A stretch of DNA of 19,380 nucleotides, from NCBI GenBank assembly GCA_963620985.1, contig CAVFCI010000038.1, forward strand, positions 1 through 19,380, read 5' to 3'. A program made the translations under genes and the position numbers. Under the pieces are notes generated by a model. The model saw only the letters and a list, made by a program, of their open reading frames with translations, had not been told where the DNA came from and did not search any database. Positions 6,185-12,997 of this stretch are shown in pieces. The stretch comes from F23-B02 sp963620985 (GTDB lineage: Bacteria; Bacillota; Clostridia; Oscillospirales; Oscillospiraceae). How positions within the stretch are numbered: the first letter of the stretch is position 1; the number at the start of each line of letters is the position of its first letter.

Positions 6185-6874
6185 CTACTGCACAATGGGG
6201 TACTCTAAGCTGTCGCTGAAATGCCACCATTCGCCGGAGTAGCCGACAAAACCGGCATCGGTCATGATCTCCTCCAGATAGCGGGCGTTATCTCCCGCCG
6301 CCTGCGATACGTCGCTATAGTCTCGGTCGGCGTGCGCGGTGAAGTCATCAAAGCCGGAGGGCATCTCGACCGCGCCGCCGTTTGTTTTCACAAGGCTTAT
6401 ATCGACGGTGTTGCCGCGGCTGTGATTTGAAAATCCCTTCGTGGGATCGGCAACATATATGGAGTTCGGGCACACCTCCCACAGGCGGTACTGCGCGCTC
6501 ACGGGGCGGTAAGCGTCCCATATGAGCAGACTGTAGCCTGACTTTGCAAGCTCGCTCTGCGCAGCGGCGAGCTTTTTTACCGTGCCGTAGCGCAGATAGG
6601 CCGTGTTATCGTCGTAAATGACAACGCCCGTGAAGTTATCTGCCGATGCATATTTAAGATCCGTGATAATATCGGGGATATAGTCTTGAACTCTCACGAG
6701 CTCATCGTCTGCCGGAGCAGGCGTGGGCGTAGGGACCGGAGTCGGAGCCGGTGCGGCCGTCGGCTGCGGCGTTTCGGAGGCTTCAATGTTCTGTTTAGTG
6801 TCTTCGCCGCCGCAAGCACCGAGCAGCATAAGCAGAACCAGCAGTACGCAGATGAGCATATGTTTTATTTTCAT
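6185..6874 (-). CDS. VanX-like D-alanyl-D-alanine dipeptidase lipoprotein (229 aa)
   Basis: This is a predicted zinc dipeptidase of peptidase family M15D, anchored outside the membrane and acting on peptidoglycan-type D-Ala-D-Ala or related peptides. Residues 1-21 are a lipoprotein signal (hydrophobic core and lipobox LGAC, Cys21). Residues 35-56 are a Pro/Thr/Ala-rich spacer. The catalytic domain shows DAYRP (120-124, the conserved arginine), SNHSRGNTVD (149-158, zinc ligands H151 and D158) and EWWH (215-218, catalytic Glu and zinc His). All key residues are present. The start at 6874 is set by AGGAGAG just upstream and gives a proper signal peptide; a longer frame to 6919 would bury it. It begins 13 nt after the GH2 stop, so the two form one operon. 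True VanX proteins are cytoplasmic, so this exported form is more likely a wall-remodelling enzyme than a vancomycin resistance factor. Confidence 0.85.
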   Translation of the reverse strand: MKIKHMLICVLLVLLMLLGACGGEDTKQNIEASETPQPTAAPAPTPVPTPTPAPADDELVRVQDYIPDIITDLKYASADNFTGVVIYDDNTAYLRYGTVKKLAAAQSELAKSGYSLLIWDAYRPVSAQYRLWEVCPNSIYVADPTKGFSNHSRGNTVDISLVKTNGGAVEMPSGFDDFTAHADRDYSDVSQAAGDNARYLEEIMTDAGFVGYSGEWWHFSDSLEYPIVQ

Positions 6875-6887
6875 AACAAGTGCTCTC

Positions 6888-9194
6888 CTATGCCTCGATC
6901 TCAAATTCGATCTCAACATCGTTTACGCATAGCTTTGCCGTCCCCGCGCTGCCGCAGGTCTTCACATAGCAGCCGCCGGAGCCGCCCTTTAACGATATGA
7001 CCTCGGGACCTATCAGCGCTATGGGGCCCGAGCATTTTAAAATGACGGGCTCCTGCCAGTAGGGGGCGAGATTGCCGTACTCATCGACGGCACGGATGCG
7101 CACGGCGGCAGCGTCATAGGTGTCGCCCTCGCACAGCCGTGTTTTGCTTACGCTCAGCTCGAGCTGCGCCCGCTGACCCGGCGAGCGCGTGACCGAGCTG
7201 ACTATACTGCCGTCCTTGACAGCATCAAAGCGCCATTTTGTCGCCTCGCCGCCCCAGTTGCCGACGTATTTGCCGTAAAGCTCGACGCCGTCGGAGAACT
7301 TGAAGCCCTTGAGCAGCATGAGACGGGCAAATTTTGCGAGAATTTTCGGCGGCAGGGCGCTCGGACCGTGCTTTGCAACGGCAATAAGACACTCCTTCAC
7401 GGCCTGCGCTGTCTTATCGTCAAAGCCCTCCTGAGTTATCAGAAGCTCGCCGATGAAATCGTCGATGATAACGGGCGGATGGGGCAGGGCGGGGTACTCG
7501 TCCTTAGCGGGGAGAAACTCGCGCACGAACACGCCGTCCTTATAAAGCCTCACGCAGTCGGCGTTGGTGAACACATACACATTGCCTATATCTCCCGCCG
7601 GATGCTCGCCGATATCCATGGACGAGGACACCGCGCAGCAGGGCTTGTCGTCGCTCTGGCTTGCGTACACCGCCGCGGCGAGCTTGGGATTGCGGAACAT
7701 GTCCATAACGCCGTGATAGCATATACCGTCGCCGCTGCCGAAATCCCGATGGGTGTTGTAGTCGAACATACACCAGGGGAAGATGCCGCTTATATCGCCG
7801 TCGGCGTACATTGCGTCGAGCACCCTTGCGTGCCGCAGGGCATGGGCGAGCCTGTGCCGCTCATCGTCAAAGGGCTTCGTCGGGAACATGTGTCCGTTGC
7901 ACTCGGATACGAGATAGCCGTTATGCTTTTTTGCGGTGACTGCCTTTTTCGGCTTGAGACCGGCGTTGTCGCCGCAGTGCGAAAAGTCGTTGTATGCGTA
8001 AACATCCTCGAGCAGATGGCTCTTTTCAATGTACCTCACGCCGCTTGTCTGGCGGCTCGAATCGAGCGTGTGCGCAACAGCGTTGGTCTTTCTGTAAAGC
8101 TCGTCGCAGTCCTGCGATTCGTTTATCCTCACGCCCCAGAGCATGACAGACGGATGGTGCATATACTGCCGCACCATTTCGCCGGTGTTCCTGACGGCCT
8201 GCCGCTTCCAGTCCTCGTCGCCGATGTGCTGCCAGCCTGGGATCTCCGTAAACACCAGAAGCCCCAGCTCGTCGCAGCGCGAGATAAAATGCTGCGACTG
8301 CGGATAGTGCGAGGTGCGCACGGCGTTCACGCCGAGCTCGCGCTTCAATATCTCCGCGTCGAGCTCCTGCACCGACTTTGGCATAGCATAACCGACATAG
8401 GCATAGGACTGATGGCGGTTCAGACCGCGCAGCTTCAGCCTTTTGCCGTTCAGATAAAAGCCGTCGCTTTGAAATTTCACCGTCCTGAAGCCGAAGCGCA
8501 GGCACTTTTCGTCAACGCACTCGCCGCCGCGCATGGCACGCACCCGTGCGGTGTACAGGGTAGGGGAGTCCACCGACCACAGCTCGGCCTCGGGAACGCC
8601 CAGCTCGAAGGCATGGCCGGCAGCCGAGGCTATGACCCTGCCGTCCTTATCGGCGATATCGGTGACAAGCTTATCGCAGTTGCTGTCTATCCTGACCCGT
8701 ATCTCGCGCAGTGCCGTGTTTTCAATGAGCACCTCTTTGATGTACTCGGGATCCTTGATCCTGAGCGTGACCTCGCGGTACAGCCCGCCGTAGCACAGAT
8801 AGTCGATAACAAAGCCGAAGGGCGGGATATTCAGGCTCTCCCGCGTGTCGAGCCGCACGTCGATGACGTTTTCGCCGCCAAGCCTGACAAGCTCTGTGAT
8901 GTCAACGTCAAAGGCCGTATAGCCGCAGGCGTGAAAGCCGGCCTTTTCGCCGTTGCAGAATACCGTCGCCTCGTGCGCCGCGCCCTCAAAGTGCACGATG
9001 AGCCGCTTGCCCTGCCACTCGACCGGGGCGGTGAAGACCTTCCTGTAGCCGCAGACCATCTGATAGTCGCGGCAGTCGATGTAGTTGTAGGGTATCTCCT
9101 TTGCCGTGTGCGGAAGGCGCACGGCTACGGCGCTGTCAAAGCCGGAAGCGTAATCCTCGGTGAACAGCCAGCCGTTATTGAAAGCAATGTCCAT
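6888..9194 (-). CDS. Glycoside hydrolase family 2, beta-galactosidase-like (768 aa)
   Basis: This is a retaining glycosidase, probably cleaving beta-galactosides or related plant or host glycans. The domain order is that of GH2: an N-terminal sugar-binding beta-sandwich (about 1-145, with YRKVF...W and VFCNGEKAG), an immunoglobulin-like domain (about 150-240), a TIM barrel from about 240, and C-terminal beta domains. Active-site residues are visible: GLNRHQ (257-262), the acid/base glutamate in WGVRINES (E359) and the nucleophile in VSECNG (E431). There is no signal peptide, so it acts in the cytoplasm on imported sugar. The start at 9194 is preceded by GAGGAGC. It is the first gene of an operon with the VanX-like lipoprotein. 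Beta-glucuronidase or beta-mannosidase specificity cannot be excluded by eye. Confidence 0.9.
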   Translation of the reverse strand: MDIAFNNGWLFTEDYASGFDSAVAVRLPHTAKEIPYNYIDCRDYQMVCGYRKVFTAPVEWQGKRLIVHFEGAAHEATVFCNGEKAGFHACGYTAFDVDITELVRLGGENVIDVRLDTRESLNIPPFGFVIDYLCYGGLYREVTLRIKDPEYIKEVLIENTALREIRVRIDSNCDKLVTDIADKDGRVIASAAGHAFELGVPEAELWSVDSPTLYTARVRAMRGGECVDEKCLRFGFRTVKFQSDGFYLNGKRLKLRGLNRHQSYAYVGYAMPKSVQELDAEILKRELGVNAVRTSHYPQSQHFISRCDELGLLVFTEIPGWQHIGDEDWKRQAVRNTGEMVRQYMHHPSVMLWGVRINESQDCDELYRKTNAVAHTLDSSRQTSGVRYIEKSHLLEDVYAYNDFSHCGDNAGLKPKKAVTAKKHNGYLVSECNGHMFPTKPFDDERHRLAHALRHARVLDAMYADGDISGIFPWCMFDYNTHRDFGSGDGICYHGVMDMFRNPKLAAAVYASQSDDKPCCAVSSSMDIGEHPAGDIGNVYVFTNADCVRLYKDGVFVREFLPAKDEYPALPHPPVIIDDFIGELLITQEGFDDKTAQAVKECLIAVAKHGPSALPPKILAKFARLMLLKGFKFSDGVELYGKYVGNWGGEATKWRFDAVKDGSIVSSVTRSPGQRAQLELSVSKTRLCEGDTYDAAAVRIRAVDEYGNLAPYWQEPVILKCSGPIALIGPEVISLKGGSGGCYVKTCGSAGTAKLCVNDVEIEFEIEA

Positions 9195-9227
9195 ATAATA
9201 GCTCCTCGGAGTTTCAGTTTTTATTTA

Positions 9228-9255
9228 ATTGTATCATATCCGCGCCGCAATGCAA
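9228..9255 (-). promoter_or_regulatory. Putative promoter of the GH2 operon
   Basis: On the minus strand, TTGCAT (9255-9250), a 16-nt spacer and TACAAT (9233-9228) form a moderate sigma-A-type promoter 34 nt before the GH2 start codon. It lies back-to-back with the HAD promoter on the other strand. Confidence 0.5.
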
Positions 9256-9262
9256 GATGTTG

Positions 9263-9291
9263 TTGATTTTAAGCGGGCGAAACTATATAAT
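9263..9291 (+). promoter_or_regulatory. Promoter of the HAD phosphatase gene
   Basis: TTGATT (9263-9268), exactly 17 nt, then TATAAT (9286-9291) is a near-consensus sigma-A promoter. The start codon at 9323 lies about 31 nt after the -10. Confidence 0.75.
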
Positions 9292-9322
9292 GATCCTGAC
9301 ATTTTAAGATCGGAGCATGAGA

Positions 9323-10120
9323 ATGGATAAGCTTCTTAATACAAAACTCTTTCTTCTGGATATGGACGGCACGCTCTACCTCGGCGATGAGGTGTTTGAC
9401 GGAGCGGTGGACTTTATAAACACGATAAAGAGCAGCGGCAGGGAGTATATATACCTGACCAATAACTCCTCCCGCGCAGGCGTTGATTATATAACGCGCC
9501 TGAGAGGGCTCGGCTTCCCCTGCGAGGCGGAAAACGTGTTCACCTCCGGCATGGCGACGGCGATGTACCTGAACAGCCGCTATTCCGGAAAGCTCGTATA
9601 TCCCGTCGGAACTCCGGCATTTCTGGGCGAGCTTGAAAGCTACGGAGTGCCCCTTGGCGACAGCGATGAGGTCGGTATCGTGTGCGTCGGCTTTGACACG
9701 ACCCTTACCTATGAAAAGCTCGACAAGGCCGTTCACTACCTGCGCCGCGGCGCTGCCTTTGTCGCCGCAAACCCCGACTGGGTGTGCCCCATGCCGGCAA
9801 ACGAGGTACTGCCCGACTGCGGCAGCATCTGCGCCCTGCTGACAGCCGCGAGCGGCGTTGAGCCCCTGTTCATCGGCAAGCCCAACCGCAATATGGTTGA
9901 CATAATATCGGAGCAGACCGGCGTTCCCAACGAAAATATCTGCTGCGTTGGAGACAGACTGTATACGGATATAGCCGTTGCGCAGAATGCGGGCGCGGTG
10001 TCCGTGTGCGTCCTGTCGGGCGAGAGCAGCATGGAGGATATCGAAAGGGCAGAGCGCAGGCCGGACTACGTTCTGAAAAACGTTGCGGAGATCGCCGATA
10101 TTCTCAAGGCTCACATGTGA
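9323..10120 (+). CDS. HAD-superfamily hydrolase, NagD-like class IIA (265 aa)
   Basis: This is a cytoplasmic phosphatase of the NagD/p-nitrophenyl phosphatase group, probably acting on small sugar or nucleotide phosphates. HAD motifs are clear: motif I FLLDMDGTLY with nucleophile and acid/base aspartates near residues 13 and 15, motif II TNNSS near residue 50, a class IIA cap in the middle, motif III lysine in FIGKPN, and motif IV VGDRLYTDIAVA. I start at the ATG at 9323 because GGAG at 9312-9315 is 7 nt away; the in-frame ATG at 9317 would be only 1 nt from it. The length is normal for the family. It stands alone, divergent from the GH2 operon. The exact substrate cannot be read from the sequence. 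Confidence 0.9.
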   Translation: MDKLLNTKLFLLDMDGTLYLGDEVFDGAVDFINTIKSSGREYIYLTNNSSRAGVDYITRLRGLGFPCEAENVFTSGMATAMYLNSRYSGKLVYPVGTPAFLGELESYGVPLGDSDEVGIVCVGFDTTLTYEKLDKAVHYLRRGAAFVAANPDWVCPMPANEVLPDCGSICALLTAASGVEPLFIGKPNRNMVDIISEQTGVPNENICCVGDRLYTDIAVAQNAGAVSVCVLSGESSMEDIERAERRPDYVLKNVAEIADILKAHM

Positions 10121-10146
10121 ATACATTTACAAATTATTATTTAATT

Positions 10147-10190
10147 TTTGCACAGTGTGTGCTATAATACAATGACGGTCGGGAGGTGAG
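10147..10190 (+). promoter_or_regulatory. Extended -10 promoter and RBS of smpB
   Basis: TGCTATAAT, an extended -10 element with TATAAT at 10163-10168, lies about 26 nt before the smpB ATG. The -35 region is AT-rich and poorly matched. The ribosome binding site GGGAGGTGAG is at 10181-10190. This promoter probably drives both smpB and the cyclophilin gene. Confidence 0.65.
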
Positions 10191-10193
10191 CGA

Positions 10194-10658
10194 ATGCCGA
10201 AGCAGACCGGAACAAAGCAGATAGCGTCAAACCGTAAGGCCTTCCACGATTATTTCGTGCTCGATCGGTTTGAAGCCGGCATAGAGCTTGCCGGAACGGA
10301 GGTCAAATCGCTCAGGGCGGGAACGGTCAATATGAAGGACTGCTACTGCACGATAAAAAACGGCGAGCTTTTCGTGAGGTCGCTGCATATAAGCCCCTAT
10401 GAAAAGGGCAATATTTTCAATAAAGACCCCGTACGCCCGAGAAGGCTTCTCATGCATAAGCGCGAGATAGTAAAGCTCAATGCGCGCGTCATGCAGGAGG
10501 GCGTAGCGCTCATCCCGCTGTCGCTGTATTTTAAGGACAGCAGGGTGAAGGTCGAGCTCGGCCTGTGCAAGGGCAAAAAGCTGTATGATAAACGAAATGA
10601 CGACGCGAAGCGCGAAGCTGCGCGCGACATTGAAAGAACATTGAAGGAGAGACACTGA
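10194..10658 (+). CDS. smpB: SsrA-binding protein SmpB (154 aa)
   Basis: SmpB binds the tRNA-like part of tmRNA and brings it to stalled ribosomes for trans-translation. The sequence is canonical: N-terminal NRKAFHDYFVLDRFEAGIEL, GTEVKSLRAGTVN, HISPYEKGN, and the C-terminal basic tail KGKKLYDKRNDDAKREAARDIER that enters the mRNA channel. The length is typical. Its stop overlaps the next gene's start (TGATG). Its partner RNA, ssrA, lies about 700 nt downstream on the same strand, with only the cyclophilin gene between them, a common clostridial neighbourhood. Confidence 0.98.
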   Translation: MPKQTGTKQIASNRKAFHDYFVLDRFEAGIELAGTEVKSLRAGTVNMKDCYCTIKNGELFVRSLHISPYEKGNIFNKDPVRPRRLLMHKREIVKLNARVMQEGVALIPLSLYFKDSRVKVELGLCKGKKLYDKRNDDAKREAARDIERTLKERH

Positions 10659-11176
10659 TGAGCAATCCCATAGTGACCATTGAGATGGAAAACGGCGATA
10701 TCATAAAGGCCGAGCTGTACCCCGAAAAAGCGCCCAATACGGTCAATAACTTCATCTCGCTGGTAAAGAACAAGTTTTACGACGGTATTATCTTCCACCG
10801 CGTCATCCGCGGCTTCATGATCCAGGGCGGCGACCCTCAGGGCGTCGGCATCGGCGGCCCGGGCTACTCGATCAAGGGCGAGTTCAGGATGAACGGCGTT
10901 GCCAACGAGCTCAAGCATACCCGCGGCGTTCTGTCCATGGCACGCGCCATGGCCCCCAACTCCGCCGGCAGCCAGTTTTTCATCATGCATGAGGACGCTC
11001 CGCACCTTGACGGTCAGTACGCCGCGTTCGGCAAGGTCATCGAGGGCATGGAAAATGTCGATAAGATCGCAAAATGCATGACCGGCAGGAACGACAAGCC
11101 CATCCACCGTCAGGCAATGAAAAAGGTGACGGTCGAGACTTTCGGCGTTGACTACCCCGAGCCCGAGAAGATGTAA
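10658..11176 (+). CDS. Cyclophilin-type peptidyl-prolyl cis-trans isomerase (172 aa)
   Basis: This cytoplasmic protein-folding enzyme catalyses proline isomerisation. Hallmarks are IFHRVIRGFMIQGGDPQG (active-site Arg, Phe, Met and Gln), a central GVLSMARAMAPNSAGSQFFI block and DGQYAAFGKVIEGM. The tryptophan of the cyclosporin site is not seen at the usual place (HLDGQYAAFG), as in many bacterial forms. There is no signal peptide. Its ATG overlaps the smpB stop by one base, so the two are translationally coupled. A GC hairpin follows the stop. Confidence 0.95.
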   Translation: MSNPIVTIEMENGDIIKAELYPEKAPNTVNNFISLVKNKFYDGIIFHRVIRGFMIQGGDPQGVGIGGPGYSIKGEFRMNGVANELKHTRGVLSMARAMAPNSAGSQFFIMHEDAPHLDGQYAAFGKVIEGMENVDKIAKCMTGRNDKPIHRQAMKKVTVETFGVDYPEPEKM

Positions 11177-11183
11177 AAGCACA

Positions 11184-11205
11184 GGGGTGCGGTCTCCCGC
11201 ACCCC
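11184..11205 (+). terminator. Hairpin after the cyclophilin gene
   Basis: There is a perfect 9-bp stem, GGGGTGCGG (11184-11192) with CCGCACCCC (11197-11205), and a 4-nt loop. No T run follows, so it may be a weak terminator, an mRNA 3'-end stabiliser, or a processing site before ssrA. Confidence 0.55.
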
Positions 11206-11375
11206 GAAGACTGCCAAAAGCTGCGCAGTATATTATTGCATCAGAGTAAAGGCCGGACTGCGGCAGATTTTGCTTGAGTCCACCTGATAGCGCAGCAGTA
11301 CGATGCTGTACCAAGGTAAAGGTCGGGCATCAGCAGTACCGACTAAATCCAGCGTTAATGCGCCTCTAAAAAAAC
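11206..11375 (+). other. Non-coding stretch with imperfect repeats upstream of ssrA
   Basis: There is no plausible gene in these 170 nt. Two imperfect direct repeats beginning GTAAAGG lie at 11246-11266 and 11316-11336 (16 of 21 bases identical, 70 nt apart), and CAGCAGTACGAT / CAGCAGTACCGA recur nearby. I found no convincing sigma-A promoter for ssrA in it, so ssrA may be processed from a longer transcript. Confidence 0.4.
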
Positions 11376-11723
11376 GGGGATGTACCGGTTTCGACGGGGG
11401 TATGGAGGCAGGAATAGCGAGCGGATGCGCCTACCATCCTAAAAATGGGCAGATTATAAATTAAAGAACAACAACGATACTGTTCTTCTCGCTGCATAAT
11501 TAGCGAGCGTTCCCTTCGGGAGGACCACGGCCTGAAACGGAGCGTCGATAAGTGGTGCCCGTGAGTGCGCAAAGCTTTGAGCGCACCACGCATAATGAAG
11601 CTACCGACTCTGCGAGCCTGACGGCCGGCGCGCAGGGAAGGGAATATAAACGACCGTATGCGCTCGGAGAAGTTCCTGTTAAAGTGCTTTCGGACGGGGG
11701 TTCAACTCCCCCCATCTCCACCA
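11376..11723 (+). ncRNA. ssrA: tmRNA (SsrA), single-piece
   Basis: This RNA rescues stalled ribosomes by acting as tRNA-Ala and then as messenger for a degradation tag. The 5' end GGGGATGTACCGG pairs with the 3' end CATCTCC-ACCA as the acceptor stem, followed by the conserved TTTCGACGG of the tRNA-like domain. The T-arm GGGGGTTCAACTCCCCC and the encoded terminal CCA are present. The tag frame ends NNNDTVLLAA-stop; the likely resume codon is the in-frame GCA at 11449, giving ADYKLKNNNDTVLLAA with TAA at 11497-11499. Pseudoknot-like segments follow. The length (348 nt) is normal. Several open frames across it are chance. The ends are firm; the resume codon is inferred. Confidence 0.97.
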
Positions 11724-11726
11724 AAA

Positions 11727-11761
11727 CAGAGCCAGACGAACCAAGAGGTCGTCTGGCTCTG
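11727..11761 (+). terminator. Terminator of ssrA
   Basis: A perfect 13-bp stem, CAGAGCCAGACGA (11727-11739) with TCGTCTGGCTCTG (11749-11761), begins 4 nt after the tmRNA CCA end and is followed by TTCCTATTT. Confidence 0.85.
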
Positions 11762-11767
11762 TTCCTA

Positions 11768-11885
11768 TTTCTGCAATCTACATGGTCGGCGGCGTATTCG
11801 CTTTGGCCTGCCAGCTCGATGCGGAAGAATAAAAAAAGAGGCTACCGCGCAGGAGCATTTCTGCGTGGTAGCCTCTTCGTTTTTT
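11768..11885 (+). repeat. Dispersed repeat, copy A (hairpin-bearing)
   Basis: About 115 nt are similar to 19174-19290. Both copies open with TTTCTGCAAT, continue with a stretch that translates similarly (SAIY-MV-G-F-L-C-LD), and end in a long hairpin. Several differences in the first half fall at third codon positions (ATC/ATT, TTC/TTT, GAT/GAC). This copy has a stop shortly after the shared segment and is embedded in a T-rich terminator context. I cannot name the element. Confidence 0.6.
11836..11877. terminator. Long hairpin between ssrA and the isocitrate dehydrogenase gene
   Basis: The arms AAGAGGCTACCGCGCAG (11836-11852) and CTGCGTGGTAGCCTCTT (11861-11877) pair over 17 bp with one G-T pair. 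There is an A run on the left and T-rich sequence on the right. It can stop transcription from both sides, in particular the minus-strand citrate operon ending at 11885. It forms the 3' part of repeat copy A. Confidence 0.85.
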
Positions 11886-12997
11886 TATATCAGGCTCAGG
11901 ATGCCGTCGCCGTAATCGGCGCAGGTCGCGCCGTCGGGCTGACCGGTAATAGCTACCGTGCAGCTCTCGAGCGCTGCCTCCAGCTTTTCGGCGGCGTGAG
12001 TGCGCCCAATATGCCGCAGGAGCATGGCCTCGGCCTTGAGAATGCTCTGGGGATTGGCGTAGGCACCCATGCCTCGCTCGATCATGCGCGGAGCCGAGCC
12101 GTGGATGGCTTCAAACATGGCGTAGCGGTCGCCGATGTTGGCGCTGCCCGCCGTGCCGACCCCGCCCTGGATCTGAGCTGCCTCGTCGGTGATGATATCG
12201 CCGTAGAGGTTCGGCAGCAGCAGCACCTGAAACCGGCTGCGTATGCTCTCGTTGACGAGATTTGCCGCCATTATGTCGATATAATAATCATCGACAGTGA
12301 TCTCAGGGTAGTCGTCGGCCACCTCGTGGCAGATGGCGGTGAATTTGCCGTCGGTCTTTTTGAGTATGTTCGCCTTCGTGACGACGGAGACATGCGTTTT
12401 GCCGTTATTGCGCGCATACTCAAACGCAGCGCGTGCGATGCGGCGAGTGCCTGGGTCGGTCGTGACCTTGAAGTCCACGGCCATGCCGGGCAGCTCCACG
12501 CCGCGGCTGCCGAGTGCGTACTCTCCCTCGGTGTTTTCGCGGAAGAACATCCAGTCGATGCCCTGCTCAGGGATGGCAACGGGACGGACGTTGGCGTAGA
12601 GGTCGAGCGCACGGCGAAGCTTCACGTTTGCGCTTTCAAGACCGCCGCCCATGGGCGTTGTCGTCGGACCCTTGAGCAGAACATCGCAGGCCATGATCTC
12701 GGCAAGCACATCATCCGGCACCGCCTGCCCGCAGGCAAGCCGGTTTTCGATGGTAAGACCGCGGATGCGGCGAAGGACGATGCTGCCGCGCGCTATCTCA
12801 TCGGCCAGCAGACGCTCCAGTACGCGCACGGCCTGCTCCATGATGATCGGACCGATGCCGTCGCCGTCAACAAGACCGATCGTCACGGTGTCCTTCTCCT
12901 TATAATCCACCCGCTCGCCGGTCATGGCCGCCGTGCGGGCTGCCTGCTCTTCAAGCAGCCTGCGGAACTGTTCGCAGGCAAGATCTATATCATTCAT
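11885..12997 (-). CDS. Isocitrate dehydrogenase, isocitrate/isopropylmalate dehydrogenase family (370 aa)
   Basis: This is a decarboxylating dehydrogenase of the beta-hydroxyacid family. In this operon the expected reaction is isocitrate to 2-oxoglutarate. Family motifs: GLVDGDGIGP near the N-terminus, LKGPTTTPMGGGLESANVKLRRALDLYANVRP (substrate loop with the conserved Arg residues), WMFFRENTEGEYA, VTKANILKKTDG, the metal site NLYGDIITDEAAQIQGGVGTAGSANIG, and AMFEAIHGSAP. The ATG at 12995-12997 overlaps the aconitase stop as ATGA; a longer frame to 13072 lacks a good start and runs into aconitase. Sequence alone could also fit an isopropylmalate dehydrogenase. The neighbours (citrate synthase, aconitase) and the family's NAD-dependent IDH members favour isocitrate. 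It is the last gene of the operon and ends at a bidirectional hairpin. Confidence 0.88.
   Translation of the reverse strand: MNDIDLACEQFRRLLEEQAARTAAMTGERVDYKEKDTVTIGLVDGDGIGPIIMEQAVRVLERLLADEIARGSIVLRRIRGLTIENRLACGQAVPDDVLAEIMACDVLLKGPTTTPMGGGLESANVKLRRALDLYANVRPVAIPEQGIDWMFFRENTEGEYALGSRGVELPGMAVDFKVTTDPGTRRIARAAFEYARNNGKTHVSVVTKANILKKTDGKFTAICHEVADDYPEITVDDYYIDIMAANLVNESIRSRFQVLLLPNLYGDIITDEAAQIQGGVGTAGSANIGDRYAMFEAIHGSAPRMIERGMGAYANPQSILKAEAMLLRHIGRTHAAEKLEAALESCTVAITGQPDGATCADYGDGILSLI

Noticed and set aside
6026..6208. Short plus-strand frames over 5979-6208
   Set aside because: They run through the 6033-6074 hairpin, have no ribosome binding site, and overlap the stop region of the VanX-like gene.
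6185..6874. Vancomycin resistance gene vanX
   Set aside because: It has a lipoprotein signal and no vanH/vanA ligase or vanRS neighbours; it is more likely a general M15D wall-peptide dipeptidase.
7368..9266. 632-codon open frame on the plus strand opposite the GH2 gene
   Set aside because: It is a GC-rich antisense shadow: no ribosome binding site and a composition biased to Val/Ala/His. The GH2 frame on the other strand has all catalytic motifs.
9269..10126. 285-codon minus-strand frame opposite the HAD phosphatase
   Set aside because: It is a shadow of a clear HAD gene that has its own promoter and motifs.
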